Origin: Cryptosporangium aurantiacum
GTDB lineage: Bacteria; Actinomycetota; Actinomycetes; Mycobacteriales; Cryptosporangiaceae
Reading direction: 5' to 3'
DNA: 64,000 nucleotides
Assembly: GCF_900143005.1 (NCBI RefSeq)
Contig: NZ_FRCS01000002.1
Span: 310,001 to 374,000 of the forward strand
Shown: positions 8,448 to 16,753 of the stretch, piece by piece
Layout of the letters: each line of letters opens with the position of its first letter
Numbering within the stretch: the stretch's first letter is position 1
Made by a program: the position numbers and the translations under genes
The notes under the pieces: generated by a model
What the model was told of the DNA's origin: nothing
The model's input: the letters and a program-made list of their open reading frames with translations, nothing else
Databases searched by the model: none

Positions 8448-8629
8448 GCGGTCATTGTCGACTGCTCTGCACGAGCGCGGGGCCGAACGGCCCCCGCGCT
8501 CAACTCATCGGGACGACCGCGGCTGACCGGCAGGCGGACGACTGAGCTGCGGGCCGATCGGGCCTCGTCGCGCCGACGCCGGACGCCGCCGTCCGCGCTT
8601 GGGCAACAACCGTCGTCGCCCTCCTGGGC

Positions 8630-10219
8630 CTAGCCACATGAGTTCCGCCCCGTGGATTTGGCCGTCGCTTCCGCGGCGCGAGGTACCGCCAGGGACGACG
8701 ACGGCGCTGGGTTCGCCGCGATCTCCTCGGACGCATCGGCGTCCGGGGTGACTGCGGTGTCCGTCTGGTTCTCGGTCTGGTCACTGCTTCCGGCGGCCGC
8801 CGCCAGGGTGGCGTCGGTCGTGGATTCGGCGTCGGCGGGCTGCGGGGAGCCCGCCGACCTGGTCGTCGTCGACGCCTTGGGCGTCGGCGAGTTGCTCGGC
8901 GGGGCGCTCAGCGTGCCATCGCCGATCGCCACCGCGGACTCCTGCACGGTGCCCGGGCTGAGCGTCACGTTCGGGATCGTCGCGGTGCGGCCCGCGTTGT
9001 CGGTGACCCGCACCGAGAACGGACCGTCGCCGACGCCTCCCTCGGCGACCCAGTAGTTGAACGACGTGCGGCTGAGCGCGGTGAACGCGGTTCCGGACGC
9101 GCTGACTTCGACCTTCGTCAGCGGGTTGCCGTGGTTGTCGATCAGCAGCGCCAGCCAGAACGCCGACGAGCCTTCCTTGACCCGGACGCTGAGGTTCGCG
9201 GGGACGGCCGGGTCGGCGACCGCCTTGAACGTCACCGGAACGAGCCCGGCCTCCGGGTCGGCGATCCGGGCGAACGCCGTGCGGCTCAGGTCGATGTGGT
9301 CGGCTGCGCACTCCGGGCACTGGTCGACGACCTTGACCCGGACGCTGCCCGAGGGCCCGGTGACGTCGAGGTAACCGCCGCAGGCCGCCGCGTCCGAGTA
9401 CGCGTCCGGGCCGAGCGCGACGTAGAGGTCGTCGGCCGGCAGCGTCGGGTACGAGCAGTTGCCGGTACCGCCGTCGTAGAACGTGGCCTGGCCGGTGGTC
9501 TCCACGCCGGCGGGCAGTACCGCGGCGCACGCGGTGCCGGCGAACTGCGCGACACCGGTGACGAACGCGACCGAGCAGAGCACCGCACCGCCGGTCAGGC
9601 TCGGCGCGAACCAGCGACGCCGGAACAGCCGGCGTAACCCGGCCAGCCGCCCGGTGGCCGAGTTGGCCGCGGGCTGCCGCGCGATCAGCTGCGTGTCCGC
9701 CGAAGCCCCACCGGCGCCCCCGCCCTGGAACCCGGCCGGCCCGCCGACGGCCCCAGCCGATCCCGCAAAGGACCCGCCGGCTCCCGCAAAGGACCCGCCG
9801 GCTCCCGCGAAGGACCCGCCAGCTCCGGCAGCGGTCCCGGCCGTGGGCCGCGGCGACCGCGTGTCGAAGGACGGCGTGGCCGCGCGCTCCGAGGTCAGCG
9901 GGCCGGAGGCCCGCGCCTCGAGAGCACCCGCGATCGCACCGGTAGCCGCGCCCGGGGCGGAGCGCCGCCGGGGCTCGGGGTCGCGGTGGCGACCGCGGCC
10001 GGACGCCGGATCAGCGATCGCGCGCAGCTCACCGGTGTTCTCCGACCAGCTGCGAGCCTTGGCGCCACCGTCTCGGGACCGCGGTGCTCCGAAGAAGTCG
10101 GTCTCGGCCAGCAGATCTCGCGCGTCGTCCGTGCCGTCGTCCCGACGCGGCCGGGTCACGCGTGAACGCCTTCGTCGAGCGACGCCCTGCTGGCCAAGCT
10201 GTTGCCTCCACCGCTCCAC
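8630..10219 (-). CDS. Membrane-anchored bacterial expansin-like protein
   Basis: A 529-residue protein if started at GTG 10219; a second GTG at 10159 is also possible, as neither has an ideal ribosome binding site. Residues 1-200 are basic, Gly/Ala-rich and presumably cytosolic, 206-235 form one membrane segment or uncleaved signal, 241-330 form the double-psi beta-barrel D1 domain (TGQATFYDGG, VVDQCPEC, DHIDLS with the key Asp at 310), and 333-425 form a CBM63-like D2 domain with aromatic residues at W355 and Y389/W390. A 105-residue Ser/Thr/Ala-rich tail follows. Expansins loosen cellulose networks without hydrolysis. The non-secreted N-terminal extension is unusual compared with the 210-230 residue secreted bacterial forms. 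Confidence 0.85.
   Translation of the reverse strand: MERWRQQLGQQGVARRRRSRVTRPRRDDGTDDARDLLAETDFFGAPRSRDGGAKARSWSENTGELRAIADPASGRGRHRDPEPRRRSAPGAATGAIAGALEARASGPLTSERAATPSFDTRSPRPTAGTAAGAGGSFAGAGGSFAGAGGSFAGSAGAVGGPAGFQGGGAGGASADTQLIARQPAANSATGRLAGLRRLFRRRWFAPSLTGGAVLCSVAFVTGVAQFAGTACAAVLPAGVETTGQATFYDGGTGNCSYPTLPADDLYVALGPDAYSDAAACGGYLDVTGPSGSVRVKVVDQCPECAADHIDLSRTAFARIADPEAGLVPVTFKAVADPAVPANLSVRVKEGSSAFWLALLIDNHGNPLTKVEVSASGTAFTALSRTSFNYWVAEGGVGDGPFSVRVTDNAGRTATIPNVTLSPGTVQESAVAIGDGTLSAPPSNSPTPKASTTTRSAGSPQPADAESTTDATLAAAAGSSDQTENQTDTAVTPDADASEEIAANPAPSSSLAVPRAAEATAKSTGRNSCG
9765..9827 (-). repeat. Three tandem 21-bp units in the expansin N-region
   Basis: Two identical and one near-identical 21-bp copies encode GAGGSFA three times (about residues 132-152), in the cytosolic linker before the membrane segment. 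Confidence 0.85.
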
Positions 10220-10576
10220 GCCGGACGCACCCGGCGCCCGGCCTACACCTAAACGGCTCTCATCGTGCCGGGGAGCGGGCGCGCGCTCCAGGCTCGGACG
10301 GCCGGTTTAGGCGGGGCTTGGGGATGTCTTAAGCCCCGGGCACGTTTGGCCTGCCCCCCGCTGCCACCGATTTGGGGGCATACTCGCACCCACGTCATTG
10401 CGGAATCCGGTTCCGGGGAATCCACAGTGTCTGTTTTCCCCGGATGAGCTAGCCGTGCGCATGAGGCCGCCACCAGGCGGGGACCTGATACCTGAAGGGT
10501 TTTCGGGTTTCACTGCGGCGTGTTAGCCCTAAAACCCAGCGAATACGGCGACTGACGACAGCGAAGGATAGACCGG
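10220..10576. other. Hairpin-rich intergenic region between divergent expansin and kinase genes
   Basis: A 357-bp spacer. On the plus strand I see GGGGCTT/AAGCCCC (10313-10319 with 10331-10337), a 9-bp repeat TCCGGGGAA/TTCCCCGGA (10412-10420 with 10436-10444), and a 10-bp stem with one mismatch GGGTTTTcGGG/CCCtAAAACCC (10497-10507 with 10527-10537) that ends 39 bp before the kinase start. There is no convincing known riboswitch consensus and no gene. Confidence 0.5.
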
Positions 10577-13123
10577 ATGCCGCTGACATTGGTCTCTGCC
10601 TTACGCGGTAGACCAGAGCACGTCCCGCCCGATTTCCCCGACGACGACGAAGACACCGGCACCGGCCGCACCGCCGACACCCAGCCACCCTCCACCCTCT
10701 TAGCCGGAAAAGTCGGCCTGGGCCCGGTGGCGGCCCGTTCCGGTGCGGTACTGCGGCTGGCGTGGTGTGTCGTCGCGCCGGTGGTCGCGTACGGCAGCGG
10801 ACCGGTGGCCGCTCCCTCCTACTGGCGTGACGTCCTGGTGATCGGAGCCCTGCTGTGGGGGGTGAGCGCCGCCGCGGTGTGCTGGCGGGGCCAGCTGCCC
10901 CACTGGCTGGTGCTCGGCGACGTCGCGGTCTCCGCCGCGCTGCTCGTGGCCGCGGTCCGGCTGCTGCCCACCGAGGTCGCCGGTGCGGCCGGTAGCTGGG
11001 TCGTCGGCTGGGCCGGGGTGTCGATCCTGCTCGCGTCCTGGCGGCTGCGGGCGTCGCTGGTCTGGCTGGTCGCGCTGGCCGAGGTCGGCGCTTACCTGAT
11101 CGGCTCGCGCTTGGCGGGCCGACAAACCGACAGCACGGAGCCGTTCGGGCTGGCCCAGTCGATCGCAGGCACCGCGCAGGCGGCCGGCGTGCTGCTGGCG
11201 CTGGCGGCGATCGGACTGGTCCTGGTCCGGCTGGTGCGGCTCGGAGCGGGCAACGCCGGCCGCACGATCTCGGAGCGGAACGTCGCCCGCCGGGAGGACG
11301 AAGTCGGGCGCGCCCGGCTGCACGACCGCGGCGTGCGTCGTCTGCTGCTGCACGACACCGTGCTGACGACGCTCACCGCGATCGCGCGCGGTGGACTGGA
11401 GGGCCGGGCGGACGTCGTCCGGGCCCGGTGCACCGACGACCTGGAGTCGCTCGCCGGTGATCCGGAGTCCGACGATCCGGTCCGGACCGGAAAGCAGCTG
11501 GTGGACGTCGTCCAGCGGCAGGCCGCCTACCGCGGGCTGCGGGTCTACGTGGCCAACGGCGCTCCCGACGATCCGTTGCCGGCGGCGGTGGCCGCGGCGT
11601 TCGCGGCGGCGAGCCGGGAGGCGCTGTCGAACGTCGAGAAGCACGCGGGCACCACCGAGGTCGGAGTGGCCGCCCGGGGCGAGGACGGCTGGCTCGAGCT
11701 GACGGTCCACGACCGCGGTCGCGGCTTCGACCCGGCGACGGCCCGCAGCGACGGCCTGGGGCTGTCCAAGTCGTTGACCGGCCGGATGTCCGCGGTCGGC
11801 GGCTCGGCCGCCGTGCAGTCAGCGATCGGGCGCGGAACCGTGGTGACGCTCCGGTGGTCGGCCGCCGAGGCACAGCAGGCCGCCCGCGCCGGCCTGATCC
11901 ACAGCGTCCCCGAGGCGCCTGCCCCGGAACCGGCGGAGACCGGTCCCGCCGCGCCGAGCCCAGCCGTCGTCGATGAGGAGCGCATTCTCGCCGACCGCTA
12001 CACCCGCTACGGTCTGCTCGCCCTGGCCTGGATCGGCCACTTCTGGCAGGCGCTGAGCCTCGGGCTGCTGATCACCAGCTGGTCGGACTACCGCTCCGGC
12101 TGGGTCGCGGTCGGCGGCTGGTCCGTGCTCTTCGTCGTCACGTTCATCCAGGTCTACCTGGTGACGTTCGCGGGCAAGCGCGGCCATCCCTCGGACTGGA
12201 TCGACCGGCACGCCTGGTGGATCTCCGCACTATCGGTCGCCGCCGCGCTCGTCGTCCTGCTGGACTGCACCCCGACCGGCCTGCTCACCCCGGCCAACTG
12301 GCCGATCGGCGTGCTGGGCTGGATCCTCGCGGTGTTCGCGGTCCGGCGTCCGGGGCTGTTCGACCTCGCCTGGCTGGCGGTCGCGCTCACGACGCTGATC
12401 GCGGTCGCGATCGCGTGGGACGGCTCGACCACCGCGCTGGCGGTGGCGCTCGGCGTGGTGTTCGGTGCCGGGATCCCGCAGGTCGGTGCGCTGGTGATCG
12501 TCTTCGAACTGCGGCGGCACGCGACCGCCGCGGCGAGCGCACTCGCCGAACAACACCATTTGGACGCCGACCGCGAGGCGCGGCACGCGGTGACCACCGA
12601 TCGCGCCCAGCGGGACGCGGCGCTCAATCGGGATCTGTTCCCGCTGCTCCGGGCACTGGCCAGCGGCAGCGCGGACCCGGACTCGCCGATCGTGCGGCGG
12701 CGCTGCGAACTCGCGGCGGCCGAGGTCAGAGCACTGGTCGACCACGACGACCTGACGACTCCGATCGCCACGCTGGACGCCGTCGCCGCGATCACCCGCA
12801 GCGCACGGCAGCGCGACATCGTCCCGATCGTCCACCTCGGCGAAGGGCTCGACGTCGTGTCGCCGGGCTGGCAGCGGACGTTCACCCAGCTGGCCGACCG
12901 GATGCTGGCCGAAGCCCTGCCCGGCGAGGCCACGCTCACCGTCCGGGGTACGCCGGAGGAGATCGCGATCACGTTCTGCTTCCCGACCGGTACGCCGGCT
13001 CCGCAGTTGGAGTCGGTGGCGGTCGGAGTCGGAAATCAACTAGTGCCGGACCGACGGGTCCGGGTGGACATCGAACCCGACATGACACGCACCGCTTGGC
13101 TGGAGGTGACATGGGACACGTAG
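10577..13123 (+). CDS. Membrane sensor histidine kinase with a second, degenerate kinase-like module
   Basis: An 848-residue protein. Residues about 55-220 hold a first set of membrane helices. Then comes LLLHDTVLTTL with the likely phospho-acceptor His259, and a HATPase domain with N-box EALSNVEKHA (348-357), G1 DRGRGFD (379-385) and G2 GLGLSKSLTGRM (392-403), as in NarL-type kinases. Residues about 470-645 hold a second set of membrane helices, and 645-848 resemble a second cytosolic kinase half with no obvious acceptor His, N-box or glycine boxes. It overlaps the response regulator gene by 13 bp. The arrangement suggests an internally duplicated sensor in which the second module has lost catalysis. 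The ligand is unknown. Confidence 0.8.
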   Translation: MPLTLVSALRGRPEHVPPDFPDDDEDTGTGRTADTQPPSTLLAGKVGLGPVAARSGAVLRLAWCVVAPVVAYGSGPVAAPSYWRDVLVIGALLWGVSAAAVCWRGQLPHWLVLGDVAVSAALLVAAVRLLPTEVAGAAGSWVVGWAGVSILLASWRLRASLVWLVALAEVGAYLIGSRLAGRQTDSTEPFGLAQSIAGTAQAAGVLLALAAIGLVLVRLVRLGAGNAGRTISERNVARREDEVGRARLHDRGVRRLLLHDTVLTTLTAIARGGLEGRADVVRARCTDDLESLAGDPESDDPVRTGKQLVDVVQRQAAYRGLRVYVANGAPDDPLPAAVAAAFAAASREALSNVEKHAGTTEVGVAARGEDGWLELTVHDRGRGFDPATARSDGLGLSKSLTGRMSAVGGSAAVQSAIGRGTVVTLRWSAAEAQQAARAGLIHSVPEAPAPEPAETGPAAPSPAVVDEERILADRYTRYGLLALAWIGHFWQALSLGLLITSWSDYRSGWVAVGGWSVLFVVTFIQVYLVTFAGKRGHPSDWIDRHAWWISALSVAAALVVLLDCTPTGLLTPANWPIGVLGWILAVFAVRRPGLFDLAWLAVALTTLIAVAIAWDGSTTALAVALGVVFGAGIPQVGALVIVFELRRHATAAASALAEQHHLDADREARHAVTTDRAQRDAALNRDLFPLLRALASGSADPDSPIVRRRCELAAAEVRALVDHDDLTTPIATLDAVAAITRSARQRDIVPIVHLGEGLDVVSPGWQRTFTQLADRMLAEALPGEATLTVRGTPEEIAITFCFPTGTPAPQLESVAVGVGNQLVPDRRVRVDIEPDMTRTAWLEVTWDT

Positions 13124-13908
13124 ACGAAGACGTGATCCGCGTCGTGGTGATCGACGACGACGAGATCCTGCTGCACGGAATCCACACCTGGCTGTGCCAG
13201 GGCAATCCGGGCGCGGAGGGGCCGACGGACGGACTCGAGGTGCGGGTGGTCGAGACCGCGAAGTCGGTGACCGAGCTCCTCGCGCCCGCCTCGGCCCCGG
13301 TCGTCGGCAGCGCGGCGGTGAACGGCGGGGCACCGATCCGCCGGAACAACGGCATCACCCACCCGGTCGACCCGACCAGGGCCGGTCTCCCGCCGCAGAG
13401 ACTCTCCCGGGTCGCGCTGCTGGACCTGCGGCTCCGGGACGGTAGACGGGTCGCGGACAACGTCCGCGCGCTGATCCAGGCCGGCTACACGGTCGTCACC
13501 TGCAGCACGATCGACGACGCAGGTCTGGTGCACGAAGCCGGCCGGGCCGGTGCGCTGAGCTACGTACGCAAATCGCGGGACGCCGACGACATGCGACAGG
13601 CGTTGGCTGCCGCGGCCAGGGGTGAACGGCACGTCTCGCAGAGCCACGCCGCGCTGATCCAGCGGGCACGGTCCTACGGGGTGCCGGAGTTGTCCGGCCA
13701 GGAGCGGGAGGCGCTGCGCCTCTACGCGTCCGGCCTGACGATGTCGAGCGTCGCGCGGCGGCTCAACGTCAAGCAGGGCACCGCGAAGAGCTACCTCGAC
13801 CGGGTACGCGACAAGTACGAGCAGGCCGGACGCGCGGCCCGGACGAAGCTCGAGCTGCGCGACCGCGCGGTGGAGGACGGCGTCCTCAGCTCACCCCGCC
13901 TGGAGTGA
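13111..13908 (+). CDS. LuxR/NarL-type response regulator with a long insert in the receiver
   Basis: A 265-residue product from ATG 13111, preceded by GGAGGTGAC. The receiver has acidic residues IDDDE (15-18) and probable phospho-acceptor Asp105 in LLDLRLRDG, and the conserved Lys lies in SYVRKS. About 40 extra residues (Ala/Pro/Gly-rich, about 55-97) separate the first half from the acceptor strand, where typical receivers place Asp near residue 55. The C-terminal HTH is clear: ELSGQEREALRLYASGLTMS, then VARRLNVKQGTAKSYLDRVR. It partners with the overlapping kinase gene. Confidence 0.85.
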   Translation: MGHVDEDVIRVVVIDDDEILLHGIHTWLCQGNPGAEGPTDGLEVRVVETAKSVTELLAPASAPVVGSAAVNGGAPIRRNNGITHPVDPTRAGLPPQRLSRVALLDLRLRDGRRVADNVRALIQAGYTVVTCSTIDDAGLVHEAGRAGALSYVRKSRDADDMRQALAAAARGERHVSQSHAALIQRARSYGVPELSGQEREALRLYASGLTMSSVARRLNVKQGTAKSYLDRVRDKYEQAGRAARTKLELRDRAVEDGVLSSPRLE

Positions 13909-13929
13909 GCTGAGGAACGCACCACTGCG

Positions 13930-15003
13930 TCAGCTCGCGGGCGTGGCCGCCACCGGCGTCCGGGCGAACGTCACCCGGACGGCGGTGCCGGGCGCCAGGT
14001 CCGACACCGCGGAACTGGACACCTGGGCGAGGATCGACTCGCCGCCGGGCATCGTGACCGTGACGCGGCTGCTGGAGCCCAGGAACGCGGCGGCGACGAC
14101 CCGGGCCTGCCCTTCCTGATCCGGCGTGACCTCTACTGCTTCCGGACGCACGTACGTGGTGACTGCGGTGCCGCGCGGGGCGACGTCCGAATCAGCAAGA
14201 GGCAGTACCTGACCGAGGACCTCAACCGTCCCACCGTCCCTGACCTCGCCGGGCAGGCGGTTGCTCAACCCGACGAACTCGGCGACGAACGCGGTCGTCG
14301 GCCGGGCGTAGACCTCCTCCGGGGGACCGATCTGCTCCAGGTTGCCCGCGCGCATGACGCCGACCCGGTCGGCGACCGCGAGCGCCTCCTCCTGGTCGTG
14401 GGTCACGAACAGCGTCGTGGTGCCCACTTCCAGCTGGATCCGCCGGATCTCGTCCCGGAGCTGCACGCGGACCTTCGCGTCCAGCGCGGAGAGCGGCTCG
14501 TCCAGCAGCAGCACGGCGGGCCGGATCGCCAGCGCTCGCGCCAACGCGACACGCTGCTGCTGACCGCCGGAGAGCTCGTGCGGGTACCGGCCCGCCTGCG
14601 CGGACAGCCCCACCAGTTCCAGCGCCTCGGAGGCTCGCTTCCGGCGTTCGGCGGCGCCGGTCTTGCGCAGCCGCAGCCCGAACTCGACGTTCTCCACGGC
14701 GGTGAGGTGCGGGAACAGGCTGTATGCCTGGAAGACCATGCCCATGCCCCGCCGGTTGGCCGGAACCCGGGTCAGGTCCTTTCCGCCGACGGTCACGGTG
14801 CCCTCGTCGGCGTCCTCCAGGCCGGCCAGCACCCGCAGCGCGGTGGTCTTGCCGCAGCCGGACGGCCCGAGCAGCGCGACCAACTCGCCCGGCGACAGCG
14901 TGAGGTTCAGCCCGTCGAGCGCGTGCACGTTCCCGAACGTCCGCCGGAGCCCGGACAGGGCCACTTCGACGCTGTCCTGCCTCAAATCAGCGACGGCCGT
15001 CAC
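13930..15003 (-). CDS. ABC importer ATPase with TOBE domain (polyamine/ferric/phosphonate type)
   Basis: A 357-residue ATPase with Walker A GPSGCGKTT, Q-loop VFQAYSLFP, signature LSGGQQQRVALARAL, Walker B LLLDEPLSALD and H-loop VTHDQEE, followed by a C-terminal TOBE-like domain (about 250-357). This matches the CUT1/PotA/FbpC class. GTG at 15003 overlaps the stop of the upstream permease by 4 bp, so it is the last gene of the four-gene importer operon 17894 to 13930. The substrate cannot be decided from the ATPase. Confidence 0.9.
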   Translation of the reverse strand: MTAVADLRQDSVEVALSGLRRTFGNVHALDGLNLTLSPGELVALLGPSGCGKTTALRVLAGLEDADEGTVTVGGKDLTRVPANRRGMGMVFQAYSLFPHLTAVENVEFGLRLRKTGAAERRKRASEALELVGLSAQAGRYPHELSGGQQQRVALARALAIRPAVLLLDEPLSALDAKVRVQLRDEIRRIQLEVGTTTLFVTHDQEEALAVADRVGVMRAGNLEQIGPPEEVYARPTTAFVAEFVGLSNRLPGEVRDGGTVEVLGQVLPLADSDVAPRGTAVTTYVRPEAVEVTPDQEGQARVVAAAFLGSSSRVTVTMPGGESILAQVSSSAVSDLAPGTAVRVTFARTPVAATPAS

Positions 15004-15806
15004 GATGCCTCCCGAGAAGAACGACGTCGGCGACCGACGAACGAAAGCGCGAACAACAGGACGAACGCGAGGACGAGCGAGACCAGCGACACCGCGACCG
15101 AGATCGTGGCGCTGCTCTTGCCCAGCAGGTTGATCGCGACCTGCAGGTTCTCGCGGTTGAGCAGGGAGGCGATCGTGAACTCGCCGAGCACCAGCGCGAC
15201 CGCGAGGAACGCGGCGGACAGCACCGCGGACCGGATGTTCGGCAGCACGACCCGCCAGAGCACGGTGCCCCAGCCGGCGCCGAGGCTTCGGGCGGCCTCC
15301 GACAGCGTCTTCACGTCGATGGCCGAGAGCCCGGCGTCCAGCGCGCGGTAGGCGAACGGGAGCACCAGGATCACGTACGCGAACGTGAGCGTCAGCGACG
15401 AGCCACCGACGAAGTACGTCACCCACGCGTACACCGGCGCCAGGCCGACGACCAGGACGATCGCCGGGATCGTCAGCGGGAGCAGGCAGAGGAACTCCAG
15501 CGGCCTGCGCAGCCACGGCAGCCGCAGGCGAACCCAGACCATCGTCGGGACCAGCAGGACCAGCATGAGCACCGCGGTGAGCGCCGCCTGTTCCAGCGAG
15601 TACACGATGCCGGCCGAGAGGTCGGGGTAGTCCTCCTGGATCTGACGCCAATCGAGCAGCGTCGTCCAGACCTCGGCGGTGCGACCGTTCGTCGCCCGGG
15701 TGGTGAACTCCAGCATCGCGTAGAGCGGGAGCAGGAAGAACACCCCGAGGACGATCAGCACGGTCCAGCGGAACGCGGTCAGCTTGCGGCGGCGGGTGGC
15801 GTTCAT
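15000..15806 (-). CDS. ABC importer permease 2
   Basis: A 268-residue permease with about six hydrophobic segments and the EAA loop (LSEAARSLGAGWGTVLWRVV) near its C-terminal third, where it contacts the ATPase. ATG at 15806 overlaps the previous permease stop (ATGA) and is preferred to the upstream in-frame ATG at 15851, which lies inside the other permease. Confidence 0.9.
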   Translation of the reverse strand: MNATRRRKLTAFRWTVLIVLGVFFLLPLYAMLEFTTRATNGRTAEVWTTLLDWRQIQEDYPDLSAGIVYSLEQAALTAVLMLVLLVPTMVWVRLRLPWLRRPLEFLCLLPLTIPAIVLVVGLAPVYAWVTYFVGGSSLTLTFAYVILVLPFAYRALDAGLSAIDVKTLSEAARSLGAGWGTVLWRVVLPNIRSAVLSAAFLAVALVLGEFTIASLLNRENLQVAINLLGKSSATISVAVSLVSLVLAFVLLFALSFVGRRRRSSREAS

Positions 15807-16753
15807 CCGAGCCACCGCGAGGTGCGGCGCTGCAGTAGCGCGTAGAGCCACATGACGACCGCCACCACGATCACCATGCCGAGCGCCAGCGCCTTACCGA
15901 CGTTCTCCTGGCCGAGCAGCACCTCGCTGGTGAGCGCGTTGCGGATCTGCAGCGGCACGATCGGGCTGCCCTGGCTGACCAGCGCGGCCGCGGTCGCGTA
16001 CGCGGAGAACGCGTTCGCGAACAGCAGCAGGGTCGAGCCGAGGAACGCCGGTGCCAGCAGGGGGCCGCCGACCAAACGCCAGTACTGCCAGGTCGAACCA
16101 CCGAGGCTCTCCGCGGCCTCCCGCCACTGCGGGCGGATGCCGTCCAGCGCGGGGAGGAACACGATCACCATCAGCGGGATCTGGAAGTACGTGTAGACGA
16201 GCGTCAGGCCCGGCAGCTCGAACAGCCAGACGCCGCCGGCGAAGATGTTCACGTCGTAGTGGTCGGCGAGATACACGGTGACGAAGCCGGTCAGGCCGAT
16301 CGTCGCGTAGAACGCGAACGCCAGCGTGACACCGCCGAATTGCGCGAGCACCGCGCAGGCAGACGTGACGACCCGGCGCAGCATCCCGTCCGGCTTCGCC
16401 GTGGCCACCGCGTAGGCGAGCAACGCACCGAGCACGGCGCCGATCAGCGCGGACGCCGCCGACAGCGAGATGCTGAAGACGAACGCGTCGAGGACCTGAC
16501 GTTCACCGAGCGCCTTGATGTTCGCCAGCGTCGCGCCACCGCCGTCCTCCGGGCTGGCGCCGAACGCCCCGATCACCACGACGAGCGTGGGGATGATCAG
16601 GAAGATGACCACGTAGGCGCCGAACGGCACGACGCCGAGCAGGTTCAGCAGCGACCGCGGGTTCAGGCGCTTTCGCCCGCCGGCCCCGCTCCCCTCGGTG
16701 GGGAGCGGGGCGGGCGTGGCAAGCGCCTCGACAGGAGGAGCTGACTCAGGCAA
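15803..16753 (-). CDS. ABC importer permease 1
   Basis: A 316-residue permease with a 35-residue basic N-terminal extension before the first membrane segment, and the EAA motif REAAESLGGSTWQYWRLV. It overlaps the end of the substrate-binding protein gene by 8 bp and the following permease by 4 bp, so the operon is tightly coupled. It is of the PotB/CysU fold class. Confidence 0.9.
   Translation of the reverse strand: MPESAPPVEALATPAPLPTEGSGAGGRKRLNPRSLLNLLGVVPFGAYVVIFLIIPTLVVVIGAFGASPEDGGGATLANIKALGERQVLDAFVFSISLSAASALIGAVLGALLAYAVATAKPDGMLRRVVTSACAVLAQFGGVTLAFAFYATIGLTGFVTVYLADHYDVNIFAGGVWLFELPGLTLVYTYFQIPLMVIVFLPALDGIRPQWREAAESLGGSTWQYWRLVGGPLLAPAFLGSTLLLFANAFSAYATAAALVSQGSPIVPLQIRNALTSEVLLGQENVGKALALGMVIVVAVVMWLYALLQRRTSRWLG

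Noticed and set aside
10220-10576. c-di-AMP (ydaO) riboswitch upstream of the expansin gene
   Set aside because: Actinobacterial cell-wall enzymes often carry it, but the conserved GGGGUGAAUC-type core is absent on the relevant strand.
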